This document shows, in pieces, positions 8,132 to 17,541 of a DNA stretch of 64,000 nucleotides (position 1 is its first letter; the number at the start of each line of letters is the position of its first letter). This DNA comes from Ruegeria_C sp041537905 (GTDB lineage: Bacteria > Pseudomonadota > Alphaproteobacteria > Rhodobacterales > Rhodobacteraceae), in contig NZ_JBGRUO010000004.1 in NCBI RefSeq assembly GCF_041537905.1, forward strand, positions 248,001 to 312,000. Direction: 5' to 3'. The notes beneath the pieces were generated by a model. It did no database searches, had not been told where the DNA came from, and saw only the letters and a list, made by a program, of their open reading frames with translations. The position numbers were made by a program, and so were the translations under genes.

Positions 8132-9301
8132 ATGGCTATCAAGAAAGCCCTATTACCACGCAGCGCGGGCATTGTTGCGGCCTTGTTGCTTGGTGCAACA
8201 AGCGCAACCGCGCAGGACAAGGGCGCCTTGCCCGATCAGATCGCATGGACAGCCTACGACGTCGGATCGGCCGGGTATAACCAGTCGGTTGCTATCGGCG
8301 GCGCGCTCAAGAACGAACTGGGTGTAGACCTGCGGGTTCTGCCCGGAAAGAATGACATTTCGCGCCAGATCCCGCTGCGTCAGGGCCGCGTGCAATTCTC
8401 GGCAACCGGCGTCGGCGGAAGCTACCTTGCACAAGAAGGTGTGTTTGACTTTGCCAGCAAGGATTGGGGCCCGCAGGAGGTGCGCGTTCTGATGAGCTCG
8501 AATGGCGGGGCCCTGGTGTCAATGGCTGCGGCGGCGGATGCGGGCATCGAAAGCATGGCTGACCTGAAGGGCAAACGGGTTGCCTGGGTTGTCGGCTCGC
8601 CTGCTCTGAACGAAAACGTCCGCGCGCTGCTGGCCTTCGCGAACCTGACCTTTGACGATGTGGAACTGGTTGAATTCGGTGGTTACCGCGCCTCATGGGA
8701 AGGTGTGATCAACGGTCAGGTCGACGCGGTTAATGGCTTGTCGGCGGCCGGGATCGCTTTTCAGCTCGAAGCCTCGCCGCGCGGTATCACATGGCCCAAA
8801 GTGACCCATAGCGACACCGCAGGCTGGGAACGTCTGCACGCCAAAGCGCCTTTCTTTGTGCCTAAAATGGGCACCGCCGGGGCCGGTATGTCGCCGGAAG
8901 ACCCCGTCGAAGGCGCGGGCTATCCCATTCCGGTCCTGATCACCTATGCGGAGCAGGACGAAGAGATGGTGTATTCCATGACCAAGGCCATGGTTGAACT
9001 GTTCCCCAATTATGAAGGGGCGGCCCCAGGTATCAACGGCTGGGCGCTGGATCGTCAGACTTTCGATTGGGCGGTGCCCTATCACGCGGGGGCCGTGCGC
9101 TATTTCAAGGAAATCGGCGCCTGGTCCGATGCCTTTGAAGCGCACAATAACGGGCTGATCGAACGTCAGGGGGTTCTCAAGGAAGCCTGGGAAGCCTTCG
9201 TTGCCGAAGATGTTGCAGACGACGAGTTCGAGGCCGCATGGATGGCGGCACGGAACGCGGCGTTGACGACCGCAGGCATGGACCCTGTCTATCAGCCCTA
9301 A
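8132..9301 (+). CDS. TAXI-family TRAP transporter substrate-binding protein
   Basis: A 389-residue periplasmic receptor. A signal peptide ends near residue 27 (ATSATAQ). It contains TAXI-family landmarks: a YDVGSAGYNQSVAIGGAL-type segment near the start, ADLKGKRVAWVVGSPA, and GVINGQVDAVNGLSAAG. The start at 8132 has GGGAGGA at 8119-8125. TAXI receptors work with a single fused membrane protein, which is the next gene. It is longer than many family members (about 320 residues). Confidence 0.85.
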   Translation: MAIKKALLPRSAGIVAALLLGATSATAQDKGALPDQIAWTAYDVGSAGYNQSVAIGGALKNELGVDLRVLPGKNDISRQIPLRQGRVQFSATGVGGSYLAQEGVFDFASKDWGPQEVRVLMSSNGGALVSMAAAADAGIESMADLKGKRVAWVVGSPALNENVRALLAFANLTFDDVELVEFGGYRASWEGVINGQVDAVNGLSAAGIAFQLEASPRGITWPKVTHSDTAGWERLHAKAPFFVPKMGTAGAGMSPEDPVEGAGYPIPVLITYAEQDEEMVYSMTKAMVELFPNYEGAAPGINGWALDRQTFDWAVPYHAGAVRYFKEIGAWSDAFEAHNNGLIERQGVLKEAWEAFVAEDVADDEFEAAWMAARNAALTTAGMDPVYQP

Positions 9302-9392
9302 GCACGACTTCAGTGCGTGATTGAACCTAGGCCTGGCAGTCCTGCGACTGCCGGGCGTGTTCACACTCCCAAGCAAGGAATACGGACGCGCC

Positions 9393-11369
9393 ATGTCAAA
9401 TCGCCCGGTTTCAGACCAAAATGATGACTCGCAGATCGTGCAGGAACGGCACCGCGCCCTGACCCCTGTTACGCTTGCGCTGTTCGCAGGCGCGGCTGTC
9501 GTTGCCATTGCTCTGGCGGTGAACCAGCTTTTTAACCTTCAGCTGTTCGGCGTCACGCTGCTGGATTCGCAATATCTGTTCCTGCTGGCGGGTATTTTTC
9601 TGGCCGTCACGTTCCTTGCCTTCCCAACCCGCAAATCCGCAGACCTGTCCAAAACGCCCTGGTTTGATGTGGTTTTTGCCATACTATCCCTGATCGCATG
9701 CGGCTATTTCGCAGCCACCAGCCATATAAGCCTGAGACAGGGGTGGGAGTTCGGTGCGCCAGCAACGGCGCAGGGAATGGCACTGCTGCTGTTCATTTTG
9801 ATACTGGAATGCACAAGACGCACGGGCGGACCGGTCGTGTTTGGCTTGGTGACCTTCTTTGGCGTTTTCCCGGTTTTTGCGGATAAAATCCCCGGTCCGA
9901 TTTCCGGTTTTTCCCTTCCCTTCATGGATACGGTGTCATTCCATATCCTGTCGGTGGAAAGTGCCTTTGGCATTCCGATGAAAGCCTTTGGCCAGATCGT
10001 GGTTGGCTTCATCGTTTTTGGCGCGGCGCTGCAATATACCGGCGGGGGACGGTTCTTCAATGATCTCGCCCTGTCTGTTGTTGGTCGGTACCGGGGCGGT
10101 GCCGCCAAAGTGTCCATCTTTGCGTCGGGTCTGATGGGATCGATGTCGGGCAGTGTGGTGTCCAATGTTCTGACCACCGGGGCCGTGTCGATTCCAGCGA
10201 TGCGCCGCACCGGGTTCTCGCGCCATTATGCTGCCGGAACCGAGGCCTGCGCGTCCACCGGCGGCGTGCTGATGCCGCCGGTCATGGGAACCACCGCATT
10301 CCTCATGGCGTCCTTTCTGGGCACCTCCTATGCCAATGTCATCATCGCAGCGGCGATACCTTCGCTGTTGTTCTACTTCGGTTTGTTCGTGCAACTGGAT
10401 GCCTATGCAGCGCGAAAAGGTCTTAAGGGGTTGCAGGACGACGAAACCCCGAAATTTTCTCAGGTGTTTCGCGAAGGGTGGCAGTATATCATCGTTTTTG
10501 CGGTTCTGATCTTCATGCTGCTGGTCTGGCGGCAAGAGAAACTGGCCCCGTTTTATGCCACCGCACTGCTATTGATCATCAACCAGATTTTCCCGTCGAC
10601 CCGGCTGTCATGGACAGGGCTGGTACAATTGGCAGCCTCGATCGGCCGTTCGCTGGCGGAACTGGTTGCGCTTTTGCTGGGTGTTGGTCTGATCGTCGGC
10701 TCCTTCTCGGCCACGGGGCTGGCAGGTACGCTGGTGAATGACCTTGTCTTCCTTGCGGGCAATGCCGTGCTGCCCTTATTGATCATGGGGGCGGTCACCG
10801 CGTTCATCTTTGGCATGGGGATGACCGTCACTGCCTGCTATATCTTTTTGGCCATTGTGCTGGCACCCGCATTGACCCAGTTGGGCCTGAACGTGTTGGC
10901 GGTGCATCTGTTCATTCTGTATTGGGGCATGGTGTCGTTCATCACGCCGCCGGTTGCCTTGGGTGCCTTCGCCGGCGCATCGCTGGCCGGGACTTCTCCG
11001 ATGAAAGCGGCCTTTGCCGCGATGCGACTGGGCAGTGTGATCTATATTGTTCCATTTTTCTTCGTGCTCAACCCTGCGCTGATCGGACAGGGACCAATCG
11101 GTGAGGTTCTGTTCGTATCCGCAACTGCGTTGCTTGGAGTGTTCCTGCTGGGGTCCGCCCTTCAGGGGTATATCGCGGGGATCGGCGAGATGCGGGTCGG
11201 CGCGCTTGGACTTGTCATGCGCGTCATTCTGTTTGCGGCGGGCCTTATCCTTGCCGTGCCGGGCATTGAGGGCTGGGGCATAGCCAAGTGGCAGATGTGC
11301 CTGATTGGCGCCCTACTCGCCCTACCGGTTGTTTTGGATGTCAAAGCCCGGCCGCCGCGCCATGCGTAA
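9393..11369 (+). CDS. TRAP transporter fused permease (4TM/12TM)
   Basis: About 658 residues with many membrane spans. The conserved TRAP segments are present: AAKVSIFASGLMGSMSGSVV near residue 240, GGVLMPPVMGTTAFLMASFL, and FIFGMGMTVTACYIFLAIVLAP in the large subunit. Fused permeases are the partners of TAXI receptors, matching the preceding gene. ATG 9393 is preferred to an upstream in-frame TTG at 9321, because a hydrophilic N-terminus and then the first membrane segment follow directly; AAGGAA is 12 bases upstream. Confidence 0.9.
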   Translation: MSNRPVSDQNDDSQIVQERHRALTPVTLALFAGAAVVAIALAVNQLFNLQLFGVTLLDSQYLFLLAGIFLAVTFLAFPTRKSADLSKTPWFDVVFAILSLIACGYFAATSHISLRQGWEFGAPATAQGMALLLFILILECTRRTGGPVVFGLVTFFGVFPVFADKIPGPISGFSLPFMDTVSFHILSVESAFGIPMKAFGQIVVGFIVFGAALQYTGGGRFFNDLALSVVGRYRGGAAKVSIFASGLMGSMSGSVVSNVLTTGAVSIPAMRRTGFSRHYAAGTEACASTGGVLMPPVMGTTAFLMASFLGTSYANVIIAAAIPSLLFYFGLFVQLDAYAARKGLKGLQDDETPKFSQVFREGWQYIIVFAVLIFMLLVWRQEKLAPFYATALLLIINQIFPSTRLSWTGLVQLAASIGRSLAELVALLLGVGLIVGSFSATGLAGTLVNDLVFLAGNAVLPLLIMGAVTAFIFGMGMTVTACYIFLAIVLAPALTQLGLNVLAVHLFILYWGMVSFITPPVALGAFAGASLAGTSPMKAAFAAMRLGSVIYIVPFFFVLNPALIGQGPIGEVLFVSATALLGVFLLGSALQGYIAGIGEMRVGALGLVMRVILFAAGLILAVPGIEGWGIAKWQMCLIGALLALPVVLDVKARPPRHA

Positions 11370-11473
11370 AGCTGCGCAATCTGCGGGACCCATTGCAATG
11401 AGAAACATGCCGTTAGCCAGATCGCGGCGTGCCTGAGAATTTCTTGAACTACCAACACAAAAGGGAGCTTTAC

Positions 11474-12781
11474 ATGAAGAACATCCTTATTCTTGCGATC
11501 GCCATGTCCGGGGCCTCGATGCCATTGGATGCCCTTGCCGAAAACCGTGTGGATCGCATTCGGCCGGACGCGCCGGAACTTGCGCATTATGGTGACTACC
11601 CTGTTGGCGTTGCGACCACGCAATTCACCAATCCGGGCCAGATCGATGTTCTGAACAGCACGGACGAAGCGCAACCGACCTATGATCGCACGCTGACAAC
11701 CGAAATCTGGTATCCCGCTGCCGAGGGCACCCAGCCCGGCGGCATCTATTCCGGATTATTGCGCGACGGCGAGACGGTGATCGAGCTGCACGGGCAGGCG
11801 GCGCGTGATGCGGAACCTGCCGCAGGCGAGACCTTTCCGCTGGTGGTGATCAGCCACGGCTGGCCCGGAGACCGCTATCTGATGTCACATCTGGCGGAGA
11901 ACATTGCATCCAAGGGCTATGTGGTGATCGCGCCTGACCATTTGCGCAGCGGATATCAGGATACCGATTTCTTCAAGTTCTTCGGCTCAACCCTGTACCA
12001 CCGCCCGCTGGATCAGAGATTTCTGGTCGAAGCGATGGCAGAGTTGGATGGCCCGATCGGCGATATCACCGATGTGGATAACGCTGCGGTTGTGGGATAC
12101 TCGATGGGCGGATACGGCGCCTTGATTTTCGGTGGGGCTGGTATCACCGAAGACGGCGTGAACTTCCGCGCCGCGCCGCCTGCGCGCCTGTTGGATCGTC
12201 ATGTCGCAGGCAGCCAAACGCATGAGGAGCTGCCTGATGACAGGGTCAAGGCCATTGTCACCTTTGGTCCCTGGGGACGCAATCGCGACTTTTGGGATGC
12301 ACAAACAATGGCCGGTTTCGACAAACCCCTGATGATGCTGGTCGGTGATGCGGATGACATCTCCGGTTACGATGCGCTGCGCCAGATTTTCGACGAAGCC
12401 ACCGGCACGAACCGTCACATGCTGGTCTTTGAGGGCGCAAACCATAATGCCGCGGCCCCGATCCCGGCCCCGATTGAAAGCTGGCAGCCGTCAGACAAGG
12501 TCGCGTTCACGCCGTTCTTTCACTACGGCGATGCCGTGTGGGACACGAACCGGATGAACAACATCACCCAGCATTTTGTAACGGCCTTTCTGGATCTTCA
12601 TTTGAAGGGCGATGAGGCAAAGGCCGCTTACCTGGACCTGATCCCCAGAGCCGCCGACGGAGTCGTATCTTTGAACGATGACGGGACACCAAAGGACGAT
12701 CACACCTATTGGACAGGTTTTGCTCCGCGAACCGCCCTGGGGCTGACGTTTGAGACACTTGAAGAAGGGGAAGGAAACTAG
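11474..12781 (+). CDS. Exported dienelactone-hydrolase-like alpha/beta hydrolase
   Basis: A 435-residue protein with a predicted signal peptide (MKNILILAIAMSGASMPLDA, cleavage after LA near residue 22). The core contains VVISHGWPGD (oxyanion), APDHLRSGY, and GYSMGGYG with the nucleophile Ser. GDADD and GANHNAAAP are placed to supply the Asp and His. It resembles predicted dienelactone hydrolases and PAF-acetylhydrolase-like periplasmic enzymes. AAGGGAG precedes ATG 11474. It follows the TRAP permease by 104 bases, and may release the transported acid from an ester or lactone in the periplasm. Confidence 0.75.
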   Translation: MKNILILAIAMSGASMPLDALAENRVDRIRPDAPELAHYGDYPVGVATTQFTNPGQIDVLNSTDEAQPTYDRTLTTEIWYPAAEGTQPGGIYSGLLRDGETVIELHGQAARDAEPAAGETFPLVVISHGWPGDRYLMSHLAENIASKGYVVIAPDHLRSGYQDTDFFKFFGSTLYHRPLDQRFLVEAMAELDGPIGDITDVDNAAVVGYSMGGYGALIFGGAGITEDGVNFRAAPPARLLDRHVAGSQTHEELPDDRVKAIVTFGPWGRNRDFWDAQTMAGFDKPLMMLVGDADDISGYDALRQIFDEATGTNRHMLVFEGANHNAAAPIPAPIESWQPSDKVAFTPFFHYGDAVWDTNRMNNITQHFVTAFLDLHLKGDEAKAAYLDLIPRAADGVVSLNDDGTPKDDHTYWTGFAPRTALGLTFETLEEGEGN

Positions 12782-13102
12782 GCTGGAACAAGTGGGAAAG
12801 CTTAGGTACCGGCAGCACAGAGGCGCCAACGCACCACTCCACGACCATCATCGACATGCACTAGCAGCGACCGCTGCCTGACACGCTTAACGACACTCAT
12901 CGCAGAACGTCCGAGACAGCAAAATACCGTGTGATGAATGCGGTTGATGCAGAGATTTCTTGGCGTTCTTACCGTCAGGCAGTAGCGTTTGATGTATGCT
13001 GCGAGATCCGGCAGGTATTGCAGCTGGGTTCCTTGGCTCGATTGAAGAAACGGACCGGCAGGAACGGCTGGTGACCGAGATGATTGGAAACGGGTTCAGG
13101 GC
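12782..13102. other. Mostly non-coding gap upstream of the APC permease
   Basis: About 320 bases separate the hydrolase from the APC permease. I see no convincing terminator. A short open frame that overlaps the permease start is described separately. The permease has no strong Shine-Dalgarno, which makes coupling to an upstream frame conceivable. Confidence 0.5.
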
Positions 13103-13115
13103 ATGGCGCAGATGA
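12996..13115 (+). CDS. Possible 39-residue leader ORF overlapping the APC permease start
   Basis: The frame begins MLRDPAGIAAGFLGSIEETD and ends in TGA at 13113-13115, 13 bases inside the APC permease gene. The acidic-to-basic amphipathic middle (SIEETDRQERLVTEMIGNGF) looks less random than an average short frame. Its own ribosome-binding site is weak. It may provide translational coupling for the permease, whose start lacks a clear Shine-Dalgarno. No homologue is recognised and chance is possible. Confidence 0.25.
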   Translation: MLRDPAGIAAGFLGSIEETDRQERLVTEMIGNGFRAWRR

Positions 13116-14689
13116 AGCGTGAAATAGGTCTGCTCGGTCTGACGTTCATTTCGGTCGGCGGAATCATGGGGTCTGGATGGTTGTTGGGGCCGCTGCTGGC
13201 GGTGCAACAGGCTGGACCCGCAGCAGTTGTTTCCTGGGTTATCGGCGCAGCGGCGATGTTCATTCTGGCCATGACCTTTGCCGAAATCTCGGCAATGCTG
13301 CCGATCCCAGGCGGGATCGCACGCGTGCCACAGTTTTCGCATGGCAACATCGTTTCCATGGCGATGGGGTGGAGCGCATGGATCGGCTACAACACGACAG
13401 CGCCGATCGAAGTTCTGGCGATGCTCAAGTATCTGGCCCCATATGCGCTGTGGCTGCACGATTCCAACACCGGTGACCTGACTGGCAGCGGTACGGTGGT
13501 GGCTCTGGTTCTCATGCTGCTGTTTGTCATCATCAATGCGTTTGGCGTTAAGTTCTTTACGCGTGTGAATACTGCCTTCACCTGGGTCAAGATCGGCATT
13601 CCCGTCCTGTTATCAATTGCTTTGGTTGTGACCCGGTTTGAGGGCGCGAACTTTATCAATACCGGCGGCTTTGCGCCCTACGGGTTCCAGGGTGTTTTGG
13701 CAGCCGTGTCGACGGGTGGTGTAATCTTCTCGTTCATCGGGTTTCGGCATGTGGTCGACATGGCAGGTGAAGCCCGAAATCCGAAACTCACCATCCCGGC
13801 CGCGCTGGTCCTGTCGATCCTGCTTTGCGCCGCCATCTATCTTGGCCTGCAGATTGCCTTCATCGGTGCGCTGGATGCCGAAGCACTCAGCCAGGGATGG
13901 GCCGCGTTGAATTTCGGCAGCGAAGGTCCATTGGACGGCATCATCCTATCCGTGGGGATCGTCTGGTTTATGGGGCTGCTCAACATCGGGTCAATCATCG
14001 GGCCTTTCGGCAACGGTCTTGTCGCCACCGGCTCGAACGCGCGGATCACGCTGGCCCTGTCCAAGAACGGTTTTCTACCGGCGCTCCTGCAGAGGTTGTC
14101 GTCACTGGGCATTCCGCTCTGGGCACTTGCGCTGAACTTCCTGATCGGCGTGCTGTTCTTGTTGACGATACCGTTCAAAGAAGTCATCGCACTAAATGGC
14201 GCAGCAATCGTTCTGTCCTTTGCGGTTGGGCCGATCGCGGTCGTGTGTCTGCGCGACCTGTTGCCGGACCACCCGCGCTCTATCCGAATTCCAGCGGTGC
14301 GCCTTGTTGCACTCATGGCCTTCATCATAGCAACCATGATTGTGTATTGGAGCGGCTGGCACACGGTATGGCGGCTCGGTATCGCCCTGCTGGTGGGGTT
14401 GGCGTTTTTGCTGATCAGATTCTCGGGCAAGCTGAGTGACATGGAGACCACTCAGGCGTTGTGGTTGATCCCCTATTTCGCTGGAACCGGCCTGATCTCG
14501 TATTTCGGGCAGTTCGGGGAAGGCGCCCAAAAACTCATCCCCTTCGGTTGGGATGTTGCAGTCTGCTCTGTGTTTGCTTCGATCGTTTTTGTGTTGGCGG
14601 TGCGGTCCGCGTTGCCGCAAAGACAGTTCGACGCCTATATTGCAGAAGAAGAAATTCTGGACCTTGTCCGACCCGTGATCGAATACTAG
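13103..14689 (+). CDS. APC-superfamily amino acid permease
   Basis: A 528-residue membrane protein with about 12 hydrophobic segments. Segment 1 contains GGIMGSGWLLGP, the unwound GxxxGxG-type substrate site of APC transporters, and segment 6 the pattern GGVIFSFIGFRHVVDMAGEARNPK, where F-x-GF and the E-x-R-NPK turn are diagnostic. An aspartate/amino-acid:proton symporter is the best guess from overall resemblance; substrate specificity cannot be read. It appears to be transcribed alone or with the short upstream frame. Confidence 0.85.
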   Translation: MAQMKREIGLLGLTFISVGGIMGSGWLLGPLLAVQQAGPAAVVSWVIGAAAMFILAMTFAEISAMLPIPGGIARVPQFSHGNIVSMAMGWSAWIGYNTTAPIEVLAMLKYLAPYALWLHDSNTGDLTGSGTVVALVLMLLFVIINAFGVKFFTRVNTAFTWVKIGIPVLLSIALVVTRFEGANFINTGGFAPYGFQGVLAAVSTGGVIFSFIGFRHVVDMAGEARNPKLTIPAALVLSILLCAAIYLGLQIAFIGALDAEALSQGWAALNFGSEGPLDGIILSVGIVWFMGLLNIGSIIGPFGNGLVATGSNARITLALSKNGFLPALLQRLSSLGIPLWALALNFLIGVLFLLTIPFKEVIALNGAAIVLSFAVGPIAVVCLRDLLPDHPRSIRIPAVRLVALMAFIIATMIVYWSGWHTVWRLGIALLVGLAFLLIRFSGKLSDMETTQALWLIPYFAGTGLISYFGQFGEGAQKLIPFGWDVAVCSVFASIVFVLAVRSALPQRQFDAYIAEEEILDLVRPVIEY

Positions 14690-14892
14690 TTAGCCAGCCC
14701 CGGCACCTGGCTCTGCCGTCCGGATATTGCAGGTGTATTCGCGACGTGCGATGCCCTTTAGCCTATTTTAGCGGCAGCGTAGAGGCACCTTAAGGAAATC
14801 CGCAGGAAGACCGCTCATTCTTGGTGATTTACCTGCACATGATCTTGGCCGATACAATGGCATAGCATAGGTACCAGGTAATGGAGGCCCGC

Positions 14893-15900
14893 ATGAAGCA
14901 CTTTTCACTACTCGATCTGTCGCCAATCCCTGAGGGGAAAACTGTCGCGAATGCGTTGGCGAATTCGGTGAAATTGGCCTGTGCAGCAGAACGCGCTGGG
15001 TATCATCGCTATTGGCTGGCTGAACACCATAACATGCCTGGTATCGCCAGTGCTGCAACAGCGCTTGTCATTGGTCACGTCGCGGCTGCGACCACAACCA
15101 TGCGTATTGGTGCCGGTGGGATCATGTTGCCCAATCATTCGCCGCTTGTGATTGCAGAACAATTCGGAACGCTTGCGACGCTCTATCCGGACCGCATCGA
15201 TCTTGGACTGGGTCGGGCACCTGGAACCGACATGGCCACGGCCCGCGCATTGCGTCGCCACATGGCCTCGGAGGACAATTTTCCCCAGGACGTGCTGGAA
15301 TTGATTGGTTATCTCGGTGACGACGCAACAGAGACCGGGGTTCAAGCATTCCCTGGCACCGGAACAAACGTGCCCATTTGGATTCTCGGATCCAGTTTGT
15401 ACGGTGCGCAATTGGCTGCGCATTTGGGGTTGCCTTACGCATTCGCCTCGCATTTTGCACCTGCGATGCTTGAAGAAGCTCTTGATGTTTACCGGCGAAC
15501 ATTTCGCCCATCGATCTGGCTAAAAGAGCCGCATGCTATGATTGCCGTCGGCGTTTGTGCAGCAGACACCGACGCGGAGGCGACATTCCTGCGGTCCTCT
15601 CAAATCCTGGCCCTTGTGCGGCTCAGGACCGGCAAGCCAAGCAAGTTGCCATTGCCAACCCACAACCTTGAGCAAGAAGTTCCATCCGCTCTCCTGCATC
15701 AGGTAAGGCAAGCATTGTCATGCTCTGCGACAGGTTCGCCCAGCACGATCAAGCAGCAGTTAGGTGATCTGATCAAAACCTATCAGCCAGATGAGGTGAT
15801 GGTGACGGGCATGATCCACGAGCCTTCTGCTCGAATTCGATCTTTCGAGATCGCCGCAGATGCGCTGAACAGTTTTTGCAAAGCGCCAGCTGCTGCCTGA
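14893..15900 (+). CDS. LLM-class flavin-dependent oxidoreductase (MsnO8-like)
   Basis: A 335-residue luciferase-like TIM-barrel protein. It opens MKHFSLLDLSPIPEGKT and contains YHRYWLAEHHNMPGIASAAT and the MLPNHSPLVIAEQFGTLATL-YPDRIDLGLGRAPGTD segments typical of this class, which uses reduced FMN with oxygen. ATG 14893 is favoured over 14881 because the Shine-Dalgarno GGAGG lies between them, at 14883-14887. It is a single gene facing the Anbu cluster convergently. The substrate is unknown. Confidence 0.9.
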   Translation: MKHFSLLDLSPIPEGKTVANALANSVKLACAAERAGYHRYWLAEHHNMPGIASAATALVIGHVAAATTTMRIGAGGIMLPNHSPLVIAEQFGTLATLYPDRIDLGLGRAPGTDMATARALRRHMASEDNFPQDVLELIGYLGDDATETGVQAFPGTGTNVPIWILGSSLYGAQLAAHLGLPYAFASHFAPAMLEEALDVYRRTFRPSIWLKEPHAMIAVGVCAADTDAEATFLRSSQILALVRLRTGKPSKLPLPTHNLEQEVPSALLHQVRQALSCSATGSPSTIKQQLGDLIKTYQPDEVMVTGMIHEPSARIRSFEIAADALNSFCKAPAAA

Positions 15901-15979
15901 CAGCTGGCCAATGCGATCTAGTTCTTTATTCACAATGAAGGCTAGGAGCAGATGTCAGATGCGCGGACAACGCGTTCAT

Positions 15980-16729
15980 TCAATCGCCTGTTGTTGAGTC
16001 AAAGCTGTACTTTGGAAGCTTGGATAAAGCGGATTTCAGCGCGTCGCCCCAGCCTTCGGAAATCGTTCGAAAATACGGATCATCAGCTCCGAAGCTCGTG
16101 CGTCGGCCTGCTTCGAGGCTGCCCTCATCGTAAAGCAGTAGATCGAGCGGGGCTCCAACGGACAAGTTGGCTTTGATCGTTGAGTCGAAACTGACAAGCA
16201 AGAGTCTGACAGTCTCTGGAAAGCTCATTTCGGGATCGTAGGCGCGCACCAAGATCGGTCGGCCATATTTTGTCTCTCCGATCTGAAAGAACGGGGTGTC
16301 GTCGCCAGCCTCAATAAAGTTGCCTTCGGGATAGATCAAAAACAGGCGCGATGGTCCGCCCTTGATCTGCCCACCCAGAATAAGCGTGGCATGAAATGCA
16401 CTGTCGGCCTGCTGACCCAACCGCCCATGTTGTGCAATAACGTCGCTTAGGGTTTCCGCCACCAATTGCGCGACTTGAAACATTGTGGGTGCTTCAAGGA
16501 TGGACGGTGCGCGATCCTCAGGTGCTTTTGTCCGCTCTTCCAACACGCTTACCGTGGCCTGCGTAGTCGCCAGATTGCCGGCCGTCAAAAGGGTGATCGA
16601 CCGTTCGCCTTCCACCGTCCAGTTGAACATCTTGTTGAAGGTAGAGATATTGTCTACGCCCGCATTCGTGCGTGTATCGGACATAAAAACCAGTCCGCGG
16701 TTCAGCCGCATCCCCACAGCATAGGTCAT
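15980..16729 (-). CDS. Anbu: ancestral-beta-subunit proteasome-type peptidase
   Basis: A 249-residue N-terminal-nucleophile hydrolase of the proteasome superfamily. After removal of Met, Thr1 is the nucleophile (MTYAVGMRL). Asp17 (MSDTRTNAG) sits at the position of proteasome beta Asp17, and Lys32 (STFNKMF) is close to the canonical Lys33. The segment SITLLTAGNLATTQATV is the S2-H1 region. Anbu subunits assemble into open helical or ring structures without a known ATPase. It is the last gene of the four-gene cluster, 11 bases after the transglutaminase. Its peptidase substrate is not known in general. Confidence 0.9.
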   Translation of the reverse strand: MTYAVGMRLNRGLVFMSDTRTNAGVDNISTFNKMFNWTVEGERSITLLTAGNLATTQATVSVLEERTKAPEDRAPSILEAPTMFQVAQLVAETLSDVIAQHGRLGQQADSAFHATLILGGQIKGGPSRLFLIYPEGNFIEAGDDTPFFQIGETKYGRPILVRAYDPEMSFPETVRLLLVSFDSTIKANLSVGAPLDLLLYDEGSLEAGRRTSFGADDPYFRTISEGWGDALKSALSKLPKYSFDSTTGD

Positions 16730-16740
16730 AGTGGTCTCCG

Positions 16741-17538
16741 TTACTGCTGTGCGATCTGCAACTGTACTTTCAATTGCTCACCCGCTGTCCCAATTCTGTT
16801 TCCTATTACCGGGGCAGCCTGCGCATAGTCCAGACCGGTTGCGACACGAACATATCGATTGTCAGGAGAAATTCCGTTTGACACGTCGAAGCCAACCCAT
16901 CCCAGCCCATCCAGATGCACTTCGGCCCAGGCATGGGTGGCGTCCTGCAGTTCGGTTTCGTTCATCATCAGATAGCCCGAGACATAGCGCGCGGGCAAAC
17001 CAACCTGGCGGGCGCAGGTGATAAAAATATGGGTGTGATCCTGACAAACGCCGCTGCCAGCTTCGATAGCATCCTCGGCGCTCCAGTCCGGATGAGAGCT
17101 TCCGATCTCATACTTCACACGCGCCCGAATGCTCTCGGACAATGCATGCATCTGCTCAAGAGGTTCGCCTTGCGGCAAATGCCTTACCAGTTCAGCAACA
17201 CCTTTTCCCGGTTTCGTCTGCTGTGTGCTGCGCTTGAAGAGCCAGAGCGGTACAGACCCTTCGTGGCGCCCCAGGATGCCATGTGTATCTTCCACTTCGA
17301 CGGCACCCTCGGAGATCAACGTGACACTTTGGGTATTCGTCTCGAAACTTATCAACTCAACTGTGTTGCGGTGGTAGTCTTCAAAGCTCAGCTCTTTGCG
17401 CCCGCCGATGACCTGGGTGCTCCAGCTTATGATGCTCTGATTGCGAAAGGATTTGGGCGTTTTCCGCAGCTGCTGAAGCCCGAAGGGCACAGGCGCGTCG
17501 AAATCGTATCTGGTTTCGTGTCTGATATGCAGTTTCAT
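16741..17538 (-). CDS. Transglutaminase-like cysteine protease of the Anbu cluster
   Basis: A 265-residue protein with an N-terminal beta-rich transglutaminase-N region and a C-terminal papain-like core. The triad is visible: Cys165 in SGVCQDHTH, His202 in DATHAWAEV and Asp218 in GFDVSNG. Prokaryotic members usually act as peptidases or amidases. It follows the alpha-E gene by 3 bases and precedes Anbu, the conserved order of this locus. Confidence 0.9.
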   Translation of the reverse strand: MKLHIRHETRYDFDAPVPFGLQQLRKTPKSFRNQSIISWSTQVIGGRKELSFEDYHRNTVELISFETNTQSVTLISEGAVEVEDTHGILGRHEGSVPLWLFKRSTQQTKPGKGVAELVRHLPQGEPLEQMHALSESIRARVKYEIGSSHPDWSAEDAIEAGSGVCQDHTHIFITCARQVGLPARYVSGYLMMNETELQDATHAWAEVHLDGLGWVGFDVSNGISPDNRYVRVATGLDYAQAAPVIGNRIGTAGEQLKVQLQIAQQ

Positions 17539-17541
17539 TTG

